NCBI GenBank assembly: GCA_027490145.1
Contig: JAIXYQ010000006.1
Span: 124,001-188,000 of the forward strand
Source of the DNA: Planctomycetaceae bacterium
GTDB taxonomy: Bacteria; Planctomycetota; Phycisphaerae; Phycisphaerales; SM1A02
Direction: 5' to 3'
DNA: 64,000 bases
Within the stretch, counting starts at the first letter, position 1; the number at the start of each line of letters is the position of its first letter. Made by a program: the position numbers and the translations under genes. The notes under the pieces were generated by a model that did not search any database, was not told the origin of the DNA, and saw nothing but the letters and a program-made list of their open reading frames with translations. Positions 17,457 through 26,466 of the stretch are shown piece by piece.

Positions 17457-20400
17457 ATGATCTTCCGCTTTGTGCCCCATGCGAGCCTCTTGGCTGCGCT
17501 CGTCGCCTCGGTCGCCCTCGAACCCGGTGTGGCGCACGCCCAAGACCGCTCGCGGGTCGTTCGGAGCAAGACCGGCGCAGGCCCCACGGCCCTTTCGGTG
17601 CCGACGGATCCGATTTCGGGTCGGAGCGTGGCAACCGGTCGGATCCTCGTGCGCGTCAAGCCCGAGTACAGCATCGCGGCCCCGCGCGGTGGAGACGCCA
17701 GCGAACTCTCGAGCCGGACGGGCATGGACATCTCCGAGCTGCGCGATGCGCTCGAGACTCTGGGTGCGCGCTGCACCTCGATGGTCGATCTGACCGTCGC
17801 CCAGACGGCCGAGCTCCGTGAGCGTGCCCGCCGCCGTTCGGGGCGTTGGTCGCGTGATCTCTCGGACTGGATCGTCGTGCAGTCCAAGGGAGACCTGCTG
17901 AGCAACGCGACCTTCCTGCGCAACCTCGACGTGGTGGATCTCGTGGAAATCGAGGCGCGCGTCAATCCTTCGCAGTGCCCCACGCCTCCCGGTGAGTGCA
18001 GCGACCTGTTCGATGCAGAATGTGCCAATCCGGGGATCTTCCCCCCCTATCCCGATGCCGGCTGCGACAACTGTGGCGGCCTGACCGGTGGCGGTGCCAT
18101 TGCTGGCTGCATCGACCTCATCAACGAGTGGTACGCGACCAATCCCGGTGCGGATGCCTGCATCGGCCCACCACAGTGTGCGGGTGGCATTGCCGTCTGG
18201 GACTGGGGCTGCCTCACGATGTCCAACTTCCTGTGCGCGCCGCCGAACGGCCCCGCCACGCTCTATCAAACCTGCGGCAACGTCACCGGCGGCCCCCCGG
18301 GCCAGCCTGACCCCAGCACGGGCGGCGGTTCGTGGTCCACCTTCACGGCCGGCCACATGCAGCACCACCAGATGCAGTCGGCTGCCGCCCTCAACGGTTC
18401 GCGCGAGCCGAACTGCTGTGCGATCGTCTGCTCGGTGAACTACCTCTGCTGCTCGATCGCCTGGGATGCCGACTGTGCCGCCAGCGCCCTGACGATCCCC
18501 GACTGCTACATCACGCGTGACTACTTCGCTGACCTGATCGATGTGGACACCACCGATGAGGTCACCACCGCTGCGAGCGCCAATCGTTCGATCTACGCCC
18601 TGAACCCGGCATTCCAGGCAGCGGGCCAGCCGACCGGCGTGTCCGACTTCGACCAGGGCAACCCATACTCCCCCACCACGCTCGCGACGCCGTACTACGG
18701 TGACTCGCTGCTCCTGCTCGGCGAGACGTTCAACCCGGGCGCCGGGGCAGACTTCCCGCTTGCCGCTCCGCAGACCATCACGCAGCCCGCGCTGAGCCCC
18801 GGCTTGGATGGCGTCTCGGGACAGGTTGCCGCCGGCAGCATGCCCCTCGCCCTCTGGGGCACCCGCCTCCGCCAGACCCCTCCCCCCGGTACGCCGGAGA
18901 ACTCCGACTTCTTCCCGTTCATGCGGGCCACGACCTACCTGGGTGGTGGACTCGACATCGCCTACATGGACTTCCTCGCCAAGGCCCTCTTCAATGAGTC
19001 GGACCTCAGCGGCCAGGGCATCCGCGTCGGCCTGGTGGACCTGAGCATGTACGTCAACCACGAGGAGTTCCTGGTTGATGGCGTCTCGAAGATCATCGTC
19101 GAACCAGGCCAGTCGCCGTTCCTCATCAACCCCACGCCGGTGGCGTGCGACTGCGGTGGCTTCGAAGCCTCTGCCGAGGACTGCTGCACCCGGTGCGGCA
19201 CGATCACGACGAACCCCGCCGAGTGCGTTGACGTCTCCAACCCCACCTACCCGCCGGATGGCTTCGTGGTCTATCCCCAGCACGGCACCGCGGTCATGTC
19301 GGTGCTCGTGGCGAATCAGGACACCAAGGGCGTGACGGGTCTCTGCTACGAAGCAGAGCCCTGGTTCTTCCCGGCGCTGTCCGCAACGGGAACGTCGCGC
19401 ACCAACGCTGCGATCGCCGGTGCCGCGTACTACCTCACGCAGGATGGTGATGGCGGTCTTCCCGCCTCCAACATCTGCGTCATCCCGATGGAGACGGCCA
19501 ACGGCTTCCAACCGCTCAACTCGGTCGATGAAGCCGCGCCTGAACAAGGCCAGGCTGTCCGAGACGTCCTGAGCCAAGGCATCGATGCGGGCCTCTGCTT
19601 CGTGATGGCGGCCGGCAACGGTGCCCAGATCGTGAACCCGGCCCAGGTGCGGGAACCCGACACGCTCACCGCCGACACCCAGAGTTGCGTGGTCGTCGGC
19701 GCCGTGTGGCCGGGCTTCCAGCTTCAGCTCCCGGTCGCGCCGGCACCGGCGCCTGAGGAAGGCCCCGCGCCACCGCCGGACAGCATCAATGATGTTGGCA
19801 TCGCCGCGAAGCCGCCGGCCGTCTGGCCGGGCAACGACTACTGCCGCGTTGGGATGAGCAACTACCTCAACCCCGAACCGGAGGCCGGAACCGACAACCT
19901 GACGATCTCGGGTTGGGGCTACGGCGTGTGCGCCGCAGGCTTCGGTGATCTGTTCCTGGGTGATGACGCCGCAGCCGGTCTGACGGCGGCCATCACGCCC
20001 CCTGAACGGACGCACCTGCGCCGTTACACCGCCAACTTCGATGGCACGTCGGCAGCGACCGCCATGATCGGCGGCGCGGCCGTGCTGCTGCAGCAGTTCG
20101 CCAAGCTGCAGTTCGACGGGCTCGGCGTTCCGCCGGAGCAGATGCGCAACGTCCTTCGCGGAGCGCCCCCCGGCAGTGCCACCGCCAGCTCGATCTTCCC
20201 GCAGTGCGGGCAGGTCACCCCGCCGGCTGTCTCGACCGACCCCAAGTGGGGCGACACGGGTGCCGAGGACACCGGCATCGCGTCGGTCCGCGGCTTCCCC
20301 GACCTGCGCGTGATGGCGCTTGAGGTCAACACCGGCGAGTGGTTCGATCCCTCGAACGACGCCACCGTCCAGCTGATCACCGGCAAGGAGATCAGCCAGT

Positions 20401-20933
20401 TGAATCCGTATGCCATCAGCGCAGCCGATGACTTCTACCTGAAGGCGCGCTCGGTGCGTGCGCGCGGCTCGTCGGGCGGCTTCGGTCCCAGCGTGCCGTA
20501 CGTGCTGCCCAACCGCGTCGTTGACGTGCAGGTGGCGCGCAACACCGGATTCGGTTCACCGGACGAGGCGGCCAAGATCAACATCGAGGGCAACACCACC
20601 ATCCTCGGTTCAGGCCTGACGCTCGCCATGGTCTTCGTCTACAACTCGGTGACCAACCGCTGGGAACTCTGGCTGCCTGAGGACAACCAGATCCAGGTGC
20701 TCCCCGGTGGCGTGGCAACCCCTTGGGTGGTCCAGAGCCCGGGCTGCTCGCCCGCAAGCGCCTATGTCGTCAGCGACCAAGGTGAGTTGAAGGTCTTCAC
20801 GCGCGTGGTGACCATGGCCGGCGGCACCGGAGCCAACTACCAGTGCTGGCACGACCAGATCAAGGTGCAGATCAACGCCGTCGGTGAGCTCTACACCGTG
20901 GGCGACTGCGGCGGCGCCGCTGGCCAGCCCTGA
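17457..20933 (+). CDS. Large secreted subtilisin-like serine protease (S8)
   Basis: This 1158-residue protein has a signal peptide (about residues 1-28, ending GVAHA), a basic segment, and a Cys-rich part (about 180-350) with many CC and Cx2-4C pairs. The catalytic set is Asp528 in GLVDLSMYVNH, His609 in QHGTAVMSVLVA, the oxyanion Asn721 in FVMAAGNGAQ and Ser865 in FDGTSAATAMIGG. The Asp motif reads D-L-S rather than the usual D-[ST]-G. A beta-rich tail of about 250 residues follows. I choose 17457 because GGAG (17444-17447) and the signal peptide fit it; an in-frame ATG at 17406 would add 17 residues. The product is probably a cell-surface or extracellular protease. Confidence 0.85.
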   Translation: MIFRFVPHASLLAALVASVALEPGVAHAQDRSRVVRSKTGAGPTALSVPTDPISGRSVATGRILVRVKPEYSIAAPRGGDASELSSRTGMDISELRDALETLGARCTSMVDLTVAQTAELRERARRRSGRWSRDLSDWIVVQSKGDLLSNATFLRNLDVVDLVEIEARVNPSQCPTPPGECSDLFDAECANPGIFPPYPDAGCDNCGGLTGGGAIAGCIDLINEWYATNPGADACIGPPQCAGGIAVWDWGCLTMSNFLCAPPNGPATLYQTCGNVTGGPPGQPDPSTGGGSWSTFTAGHMQHHQMQSAAALNGSREPNCCAIVCSVNYLCCSIAWDADCAASALTIPDCYITRDYFADLIDVDTTDEVTTAASANRSIYALNPAFQAAGQPTGVSDFDQGNPYSPTTLATPYYGDSLLLLGETFNPGAGADFPLAAPQTITQPALSPGLDGVSGQVAAGSMPLALWGTRLRQTPPPGTPENSDFFPFMRATTYLGGGLDIAYMDFLAKALFNESDLSGQGIRVGLVDLSMYVNHEEFLVDGVSKIIVEPGQSPFLINPTPVACDCGGFEASAEDCCTRCGTITTNPAECVDVSNPTYPPDGFVVYPQHGTAVMSVLVANQDTKGVTGLCYEAEPWFFPALSATGTSRTNAAIAGAAYYLTQDGDGGLPASNICVIPMETANGFQPLNSVDEAAPEQGQAVRDVLSQGIDAGLCFVMAAGNGAQIVNPAQVREPDTLTADTQSCVVVGAVWPGFQLQLPVAPAPAPEEGPAPPPDSINDVGIAAKPPAVWPGNDYCRVGMSNYLNPEPEAGTDNLTISGWGYGVCAAGFGDLFLGDDAAAGLTAAITPPERTHLRRYTANFDGTSAATAMIGGAAVLLQQFAKLQFDGLGVPPEQMRNVLRGAPPGSATASSIFPQCGQVTPPAVSTDPKWGDTGAEDTGIASVRGFPDLRVMALEVNTGEWFDPSNDATVQLITGKEISQLNPYAISAADDFYLKARSVRARGSSGGFGPSVPYVLPNRVVDVQVARNTGFGSPDEAAKINIEGNTTILGSGLTLAMVFVYNSVTNRWELWLPEDNQIQVLPGGVATPWVVQSPGCSPASAYVVSDQGELKVFTRVVTMAGGTGANYQCWHDQIKVQINAVGELYTVGDCGGAAGQP

Positions 20934-20951
20934 TCCCTGTCTCGATTGATC

Positions 20952-20990
20952 CAGGGCCCTCATGCACGCGCATGGGGGCCCTGTTCATTC
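20952..20990 (+). terminator. Intrinsic terminator after the subtilase
   Basis: A 13-base-pair stem with one G-T pair (CAGGGCCCTCATG with CATGGGGGCCCTG) and a 6-base loop is followed by TTCATTCCT. It begins 18 bases after the stop codon and immediately precedes the pgeF promoter. Confidence 0.8.
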
Positions 20991-20991
20991 C

Positions 20992-20997
20992 TATGAT
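20992..20997 (+). promoter_or_regulatory. -10 box of a leaderless promoter for pgeF
   Basis: TATGAT ends 7 bases before the ATG at 21005. An earlier in-frame ATG at 20972 lies inside the terminator stem and is unlikely to be used. Confidence 0.6.
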
Positions 20998-21004
20998 CCG
21001 TCCC

Positions 21005-21793
21005 ATGCAGTCGAGCTTCCGCGAGCGCACGGTCGATGGCGTGGCCTTCCTCGAATGCATGCCGCTTCGTGAGGCGGGCTTCGTGCACGCCTTCAGCACG
21101 CGGCGCTCAGGCGAGAGCGCCGAACCCTTCGACTCACTCGATCTGCAGCGCCCCGGCGCAGCGCCGGAACGGCGCGAGGAACTGGAGCGCAACACTCGCC
21201 GGTTCCTTTCCGCGATCGGCCTGGGCCAACGCGGACTGGCCGATGCACAGCAGGTCCATGGAAAGCTCGTGCTCCAACCGACCGCCGAGGGGCTCTGCGG
21301 TGCCGGCGACGCGCTCGTGGCCGACCCCGGCGGACCAGCCATCGGCGTACGAAGCGCCGACTGCGTGACCGTCCTGCTCGCCGACCGCGTGACCGGTCGG
21401 GTTGCGGCCATCCACGCAGGCTGGCGGGGTGTCGTGGCCGGTGTGGTCCACGCGGCGATCCGCTCCCTGCGCGATCGCGGATCGCAGTGCGAAGCGCTCG
21501 TCGCCGCCGTCGGGCCAGCCATCAGTGCGTCCCGGTTCGAGGTCGGTCCCGAAGTCGTCAGCGCCCTGGTGGCGGCCGACCTGGGCGAGTGCGCCACCCC
21601 CACGGCCGGGGCGAAGGCGTTCGCCGACCTCGAGCGCGCCGTCTGCCTCCAGCTCGCCCGGGAAGGACTCGCGGCATCCTCGGTCCACCCCTGCGGTTGC
21701 TGCACGGCCGGTGAGCCGGCCCGATTCTTCAGTCACCGACGCGATGCTGGCCTGACCGGACGGATGCTGTCGGTCATCGCTCCCCGAAGCTGA
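21005..21793 (+). CDS. pgeF: Peptidoglycan editing factor / purine nucleoside phosphorylase, YfiH (PgeF) family
   Basis: This 262-residue protein belongs to the family once called multicopper polyphenol oxidase (DUF152). The residues that form the metal-dependent active site are visible: the His of QQVHGKLVL, the Cys of GVRSADCVTVLLAD and the His of AAIHAGWRGVVAG. Members act as adenosine/inosine phosphorylases, and in E. coli PgeF removes mis-incorporated serine from peptidoglycan stems. The start at 21005 fits a TATGAT box 7 bases upstream and the length of homologues. The next gene is a transcriptional regulator, 75 bases away. Confidence 0.9.
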   Translation: MQSSFRERTVDGVAFLECMPLREAGFVHAFSTRRSGESAEPFDSLDLQRPGAAPERREELERNTRRFLSAIGLGQRGLADAQQVHGKLVLQPTAEGLCGAGDALVADPGGPAIGVRSADCVTVLLADRVTGRVAAIHAGWRGVVAGVVHAAIRSLRDRGSQCEALVAAVGPAISASRFEVGPEVVSALVAADLGECATPTAGAKAFADLERAVCLQLAREGLAASSVHPCGCCTAGEPARFFSHRRDAGLTGRMLSVIAPRS

Positions 21794-21830
21794 TTCGGCA
21801 CCGCCCCTTCCACGGGGGTTCAGGTTTGGT

Positions 21831-21836
21831 TAGGCT
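21831..21836 (+). promoter_or_regulatory. Possible -10 box of the GbsR/MarR-family gene
   Basis: TAGGCT lies 32 bases before the ATG at 21869, with TTGGT just upstream. The predicted leader is about 26 bases and has no clear GGAG. Confidence 0.35.
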
Positions 21837-21868
21837 CCGCACGCCTCGGACTCCTCGTGGGAACCAAC

Positions 21869-22435
21869 ATGTCGCAGAGCCAAGAACCGGACCAGATCCG
21901 GCGTCTTCATGACGCCAAGATGCAGTTCGTCGAGTCGTGGGCGGACATGGGTGTCCATTGGGGCGTCCCGCGCAGCATGACCGCCGTCCATGCCCTGCTC
22001 TTCATCGAGGGCATCCCGCTGAACATGGATCAGATGATGGAGCGGCTGGGCATCAGTCGAGGGAACGCAAGCATGACCCTGCGCACGCTCGAAGAGTGGG
22101 GCATCGTGCGCCGCACCGCCGAGGAGGCCACGCGCCGCGATCTCTTCACCGCCGAACAGGACGTCTGGCACCTCTTCGCCGCGGTGATCCGCGTGCGCAA
22201 GGCCAGGGAGATCGATCCGCTGACGGCGGTCCTGACCCGATGCCGGGCGCAGACGTCCGATGGGCTGCCCAGTGATCCCGGACTTTCAGAGAATTACGAA
22301 ACCTTCAATCGGAAGCTCGACGACATGCTGCTCTACCTGTCGCTCCTGGACAGCCTGACCACGCAGTTCGCCCGGCTCGATCGAGATGCCACGCGGGAGG
22401 CGGTTGCCCTGCTCTCGCGTCAGTCCCCCGACTGA
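21869..22435 (+). CDS. GbsR/MarR-family transcriptional regulator
   Basis: This 188-residue protein has a winged helix-turn-helix at about residues 35-95, with GVPRSMTAVHALLFIEGIPL, MMERLGISRGNASMTLRTL (the recognition region) and EEWGIVRRT. The arrangement matches GbsR-type MarR relatives, which repress choline or glycine-betaine genes in Bacillus, but no such genes are near. The C-terminal half, with LDDMLLYLSLLDSL, is helical and probably dimerises. The start is at the ATG at 21869; an in-frame GTG at 21857 would add four residues. It lies between pgeF and a secreted FG-GAP protein and its target is unknown. Confidence 0.85.
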   Translation: MSQSQEPDQIRRLHDAKMQFVESWADMGVHWGVPRSMTAVHALLFIEGIPLNMDQMMERLGISRGNASMTLRTLEEWGIVRRTAEEATRRDLFTAEQDVWHLFAAVIRVRKAREIDPLTAVLTRCRAQTSDGLPSDPGLSENYETFNRKLDDMLLYLSLLDSLTTQFARLDRDATREAVALLSRQSPD

Positions 22436-22500
22436 GCACCCGGCACCTGCCGAGCCCGGGAATCTTGCGAATCCAACCGTGGAATCAGGGCATCCCGCCG

Positions 22501-22506
22501 TAGCCT
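22501..22506 (+). promoter_or_regulatory. -10 box of a leaderless promoter
   Basis: TAGCCT ends 7 bases before the ATG at 22514 and favours it over the in-frame GTG at 22508. Confidence 0.55.
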
Positions 22507-22513
22507 CGTGGCC

Positions 22514-24361
22514 ATGATCGTGGCGACGGCGATCGCATCGATGCTCTGCATGACTCCGGGCCCGCAAGGCTCGTTCACAGCCTTCGTGAACGAGGCCAAC
22601 GCCCGTGGCATGGTCGCCACCACGCTTGGCTCGCCGCAGACCGTTGGGCAGTACGGCTTCGGCGTTGGCCTCGTCGATCTGGACCGCGATGGCGATGCGG
22701 ATCTGGTCGCGCTGGGTACGACGGCGGCACTCGCCTCGGTGTTCGAGAACACCGGTGCCGGGCAGTTCGTGAACCGCACGTCGACCTGCGGCATCACGGG
22801 GCTGACGAGTCCCGGGGGATTCGCTGCCGCCGACCTCGATGCCGACGGCGATCTCGACCTGGTCATCAGTCAGCGCGGGCACGGCACCATGCTGTTCCGC
22901 CAGGTTGCCCCGCTCGTGTTCGTCGATGCCACCGAAGACAGTGGGCTGGACGGTGCTTGGATGGGGCGCTGCGTCTCGATGGCCGATCTGGACGGCGACG
23001 GCTGGATCGACTGCATGATCGGCAACTATGCCGGATTGATCCCCGGGACCGAGACGGCCCACCCGCAGGTCTTCCTGAACCAACAGGGCTCCGGTCGATT
23101 CGTCGAGGCCAGCGCGTGGTGCGGCATCAGCGCGCCGGGCCACACCTTCATGGTCTCGCCGGGCGACCTCGACCGGGATGGTGATCCGGATCTCTACCTC
23201 TCGAACGACCGAGCGCACGTCGGGCCGATCCTGTCGAGCAATCGCCTGGTGCGCAATGATCGAGGCCGATGGACCGAGCTGACCGACGCGTGCGGTGACG
23301 CCGGAAGTGCGTTCTTCAGCATGGGTGTCGCGCGTGCAGACGTCGACGGCAATGGCCTGCTCGACCTGCTGTGCAGCAACATCACCGTCCCCAACCAACC
23401 AGTCGGGGCCGTGCATCCACTCTTCGTGCAGGTTGCCCCGATGTCATGGGAGGAACAGGCTGCGGCCCGCGGACTCGTGACCGCGACCAACCTCACCGGA
23501 TGGTCCGTGCAGGCCTTCGATGCCGACAACGACGGCGATCCGGACGTCCACATCGTGCACCAGGGGTCCCAGGACCGCTTCTTCCTGAACACCGATGGCC
23601 AACTCGCCGATCTCACGTCGGCGGCGGCACTCGGGGGCGGCCCCCAGGTCGACTACGGCTCCGCGGTCGCGGATGTCGACGGCGACGGCGCCATGGATCT
23701 GGTCACCAACCCGCTCGGCGCACCCCTGCGGCTTTCCATGAACAAGGAGGGTCGCCGACGCCCTGCCGTGGGCATCAGGGTGGCCGGCGAGTGGCCGAAC
23801 GTCGATGCCATCGGTGCGCTCGTGGACGTCGAGGTCGCTGGACGCACGACGCCCCTGGAGATCAGCGCCGGCGGGCTGGGCTATCTGGGGATGAACGATC
23901 TCACGGTGCACGTGGGCCTGGGGGACTCGCCCCGTGCTGACCGCGTGACGGTGACGTGGCCCTGGACCGGCACGACGCGCACGATCACCACCCTGCCGGC
24001 GGGTGCGTGCTGGACGATCCATCCACCGGAACGGCTCGGTGATGCCAATGGTGACTGGACCATCGATGCGAGCGACCAGTCTGCCTTCAGCGCTTGCCTG
24101 GGCGAGTCCCTCCTGACCTGCCCATGCGTGGTCTTCGACTTTGACGGCGATGGATCGGTCACCACGCTCGACGCGGAGGCGTTCCAAGCCCGGGCCGCCC
24201 TCGCCCGCTGCGACCTGGACCGCGACGGTGACGTCGACGGCGCGGACCTGTCGATCCTGCTCACCGGATGGGGCACCAACAACCCTCGGCTCGATATCTC
24301 GCGCGACGGGTCGGTTACCGGAGCGGACCTGGTCCAACTGTTCGCCGAGTGGTCGCCCTGA
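22514..24361 (+). CDS. Secreted FG-GAP/VCBS repeat protein with ASPIC-like region and dockerin-like C terminus
   Basis: This 615-residue protein starts with a short hydrophobic leader (MIVATAIASMLCM). Calcium-loop repeats of the type DLDRDGDADLVAL, DLDADGDLDLVIS, DLDGDGWIDCMIG, DLDRDGDPDLYLS and DVDGDGAMDLVTN, spaced about 50-90 residues, predict a beta-propeller, as in FG-GAP/VCBS (CRTAC1-like) proteins. Residues 420-510 resemble the ASPIC/UnbV module. The last 110 residues (GDANGDWTIDASDQS, DFDGDGSVTTLDAEAF, DLDRDGDVDGADLSIL, DISRDGSVTGADLVQL) form EF-hand-like dockerin repeats typical of Phycisphaerae secreted proteins. It is probably surface-associated; no enzyme motif is visible. Confidence 0.85.
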   Translation: MIVATAIASMLCMTPGPQGSFTAFVNEANARGMVATTLGSPQTVGQYGFGVGLVDLDRDGDADLVALGTTAALASVFENTGAGQFVNRTSTCGITGLTSPGGFAAADLDADGDLDLVISQRGHGTMLFRQVAPLVFVDATEDSGLDGAWMGRCVSMADLDGDGWIDCMIGNYAGLIPGTETAHPQVFLNQQGSGRFVEASAWCGISAPGHTFMVSPGDLDRDGDPDLYLSNDRAHVGPILSSNRLVRNDRGRWTELTDACGDAGSAFFSMGVARADVDGNGLLDLLCSNITVPNQPVGAVHPLFVQVAPMSWEEQAAARGLVTATNLTGWSVQAFDADNDGDPDVHIVHQGSQDRFFLNTDGQLADLTSAAALGGGPQVDYGSAVADVDGDGAMDLVTNPLGAPLRLSMNKEGRRRPAVGIRVAGEWPNVDAIGALVDVEVAGRTTPLEISAGGLGYLGMNDLTVHVGLGDSPRADRVTVTWPWTGTTRTITTLPAGACWTIHPPERLGDANGDWTIDASDQSAFSACLGESLLTCPCVVFDFDGDGSVTTLDAEAFQARAALARCDLDRDGDVDGADLSILLTGWGTNNPRLDISRDGSVTGADLVQLFAEWSP

Positions 24362-24374
24362 CGCGACCTGCTGC

Positions 24375-24380
24375 TACACT
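24375..24380 (+). promoter_or_regulatory. -10 box of tRNA-Ser(GCT)
   Basis: TACACT lies 12 bases before the first base of the tRNA, which predicts a short 5' leader. Confidence 0.5.
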
Positions 24381-24392
24381 CCCGACCCCGTT

Positions 24393-24484
24393 GGACAGGT
24401 GGCCGAGTGGTTGAAGGCACCGGTTTGCTAAACCGGCATACGGGGTATATCCCTGTATCGCGGGTTCGAATCCCGCCCTGTCCG
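24393..24484 (+). tRNA. tRNA-Ser (anticodon GCT)
   Basis: The 92-base sequence folds into a class II tRNA: acceptor stem GGACAGG with CCTGTCC and discriminator G, a long variable arm (ACGGGGTATATCCCTGT) and the T arm CGGGTTCGAATCCCG. The anticodon loop is TTGCTAA, so it reads serine codons AGC and AGU. The CCA end is not encoded, in keeping with the cca gene at 47232-48446. Confidence 0.95.
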
Positions 24485-24495
24485 TTCGATCGTCC

Positions 24496-24519
24496 GCGGC
24501 CCGGCATCACCCGGGCCGC
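24496..24519 (+). terminator. Possible terminator after tRNA-Ser(GCT)
   Basis: A perfect 9-base-pair stem (GCGGCCCGG with CCGGGCCGC) with a 6-base loop lies 11 bases past the tRNA. The following GCGCATTTG has few T residues. Confidence 0.5.
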
Positions 24520-24547
24520 GCGCATTTGCGGAGCGATCACGCCGGCC

Positions 24548-25246
24548 ATGGACCAGTTCCTTCACGATCTCTGGCAGCTGATCGCGCAACCAGGCCTGTT
24601 GCGGGAAAACCTCGCGCAGATCGTGTCCACCCTGGGCGGGCCCGCGACCTACGCCATGCTGGGCCTGATCGTCTTTGCCGAGACGGGACTGGTGGTCACG
24701 CCGTTCCTGCCCGGTGACAGCCTGCTCTTCGCCACTGGAGCGGTGTGCGCGACGGTCGCGAGCGTCGCCGAGCAGGCGGGCACGCCCCCTGCCGTGTCCG
24801 TCCAGACCATGGGCTTGGTGCTCTTCGTGGCGGCGGTCCTGGGTGACGGCGTGAACTACCACATCGGCCGGGCGATCGGTCCGGTGGCCTTCAGCGGCCG
24901 CCATCGATGGCTCAAGAAGGAACACCTCGACCGTACCCATGCGTTCTTCGAGAAGCACGGTGGCCGTGCCGTGGTGCTGGCTCGCTTCGTGCCGATCGTG
25001 CGTACGTTCGCGCCATTCGTGGCCGGCATCGGGGCCATGACCTACTCGCGGTTCCTCTTCTACAACGTGCTCGGTGCCATCATCTGGGTGGGACTCCTGC
25101 TGGGAGCCGGCTACTGGCTCGGCGGGCTGCCGATCGTGCAGAGGCATTTCTCGAAGGTCGTCCTGCTCATCATCGTGGTGAGCCTGCTGCCCCTGGCCTG
25201 GGAGTGGTGGGCCCATCGACGCGCGGCCCGATCAGGCGGCCACTAG
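24548..25246 (+). CDS. DedA/SNARE-associated family membrane protein
   Basis: This 232-residue protein has four to five hydrophobic segments. The run FAETGLVVTPFLPGDSLLF (near residue 40) and, in the second half, ARFVPIVRTFAPFVAGIGAM are the two conserved re-entrant regions of the DedA (VTT) family. These act in lipid flipping and membrane potential homeostasis; some members recycle undecaprenyl phosphate. YHIGRAIG and LKKEHLDRTHAFFEKHGG are also family features. The start at 24548 is the first ATG after the tRNA. The in-frame extension to 24407 lies inside the tRNA and cannot be coding. Confidence 0.9.
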   Translation: MDQFLHDLWQLIAQPGLLRENLAQIVSTLGGPATYAMLGLIVFAETGLVVTPFLPGDSLLFATGAVCATVASVAEQAGTPPAVSVQTMGLVLFVAAVLGDGVNYHIGRAIGPVAFSGRHRWLKKEHLDRTHAFFEKHGGRAVVLARFVPIVRTFAPFVAGIGAMTYSRFLFYNVLGAIIWVGLLLGAGYWLGGLPIVQRHFSKVVLLIIVVSLLPLAWEWWAHRRAARSGGH

Positions 25247-25249
25247 ACT
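25244..25249 (+). promoter_or_regulatory. -10 box of sucC
   Basis: TAGACT overlaps the last codons of the DedA gene and lies 12 bases before the sucC ATG. It predicts a leader of only about six bases. Confidence 0.45.
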
Positions 25250-25261
25250 TCCGGTCCTCCC

Positions 25262-26461
25262 ATGAAGATCCACGAATACCAAGCCCGTCAGCTGCTGCAG
25301 GATGCCTCGATCGCCGTTCCCCCGAGCCGCATGGTGCAGACGGTGGCCGAAGCGCACGCCGCAGCGTCGGAGATCCTTGCCGGCGGCGCGAAGCTGCTGG
25401 TGGTGAAGGCCCAGGTCCATGCCGGTGGACGCGGCAAGGCCGGCTTCGTCAAGGTCCTCAAGACCGCCGACGAAGCACGTTCGGCCGCCGAGTTCATGCT
25501 CGGCAACCGCATGGTCAGCCCCCAAACGCCGCCCGAAGGCCTCGAGGTCAAGCGGCTGCTCGTCGCCGAGGCCGTGGACATCGCCAAGGAGTACTACCTG
25601 GCGATCACGCTCGACCGGGCCAAGCGCACCAACACGCTGATCGCGAGTGCAGAGGGTGGGGTCGAGATCGAGCACGTCGCCGAGACGCGCCCCGACGCGA
25701 TCATCCGCCAACCGCTCGACCCGGTCTCCGGCCTCGCCCCGTTCCAGGCCCGCGCCGTCGGTATGAAGCTCGGCCTCACGGGCAAGCCGCTCGCGCAGGC
25801 CGTGGACCTCATGATGCGCATGGCCGCCCTGCTCACCAAGACCGACGCCAGCATGGTCGAGGTGAACCCGCTCGTGCTGACCCCGCCGGACGCGGCGAAC
25901 CCCGAGGGCCGCATCGTCGCGGTCGATGCGAAGTTCAACTTCGACGACAACGCGCTGTTCCGCCAGAAGGCCATCGCGGCCATGTTCGATCCGACCGAGG
26001 AGAACCCCGCTGAACTGCGCGCCCAGGAGTTCGGCCTGTCGTACGTCGCGCTCGACGGCACCATCGGCTGCCTCGTCAACGGTGCGGGCCTGGCCATGAG
26101 CACGATGGACATCATCAAGCTCGAGGGCGGCGAGCCCGCGAACTTCCTCGATGTGGGCGGCAGCGCGACCGAGGAAGCGGTGAGCGAGGCCTTCCGCATC
26201 ATCCTGAGCGACAGCCGCGTGAAGGGCGTGCTCGTGAACATCTTCGGCGGCATCATGCAGTGCGACCGCATCGCGCGCGCGATCGTCGGTGCCGCAAAGA
26301 GCGTCGGGTTCAAGGTGCCGCTGGTCGTGCGGCTCGAGGGCACCAACGTCGCGGAGGCGCGCCGGATCCTCGATGCCGCGAAGGGCGAGCTCCCCACCAT
26401 GCAGGCAGCGGGCGACCTCGGTGATGCGGCGCGCCGCATCGTCGCCGCGACCAAGGCCTGA
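25262..26461 (+). CDS. sucC: Succinate-CoA ligase, beta subunit
   Basis: This 399-residue ATP-grasp subunit works in the TCA cycle, making ATP or GTP from succinyl-CoA. It starts [12 protein letters not shown], the family's near-invariant beginning. [19 protein letters not shown] holds the nucleotide-binding Lys. VEVNPLVL carries metal-binding residues, and [18 protein letters not shown] plus [16 protein letters not shown] are in the C-terminal subunit-contact domain. The alpha subunit gene (sucD), usually immediately downstream, is not here; a HAD hydrolase follows 5 bases later. sucD must lie elsewhere or the enzyme must have a different partner. Confidence 0.95.
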   Translation: MKIHEYQARQLLQDASIAVPPSRMVQTVAEAHAAASEILAGGAKLLVVKAQVHAGGRGKAGFVKVLKTADEARSAAEFMLGNRMVSPQTPPEGLEVKRLLVAEAVDIAKEYYLAITLDRAKRTNTLIASAEGGVEIEHVAETRPDAIIRQPLDPVSGLAPFQARAVGMKLGLTGKPLAQAVDLMMRMAALLTKTDASMVEVNPLVLTPPDAANPEGRIVAVDAKFNFDDNALFRQKAIAAMFDPTEENPAELRAQEFGLSYVALDGTIGCLVNGAGLAMSTMDIIKLEGGEPANFLDVGGSATEEAVSEAFRIILSDSRVKGVLVNIFGGIMQCDRIARAIVGAAKSVGFKVPLVVRLEGTNVAEARRILDAAKGELPTMQAAGDLGDAARRIVAATKA

Positions 26462-26466
26462 GCCGC

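Noticed and set aside
17337-20015. 892-codon minus-strand frame antisense to the subtilase
   Set aside because: The plus strand carries all four subtilase motifs and a signal peptide in one frame.
24407-24547. In-frame upstream extension of the DedA protein
   Set aside because: It lies inside tRNA-Ser(GCT) and its terminator.
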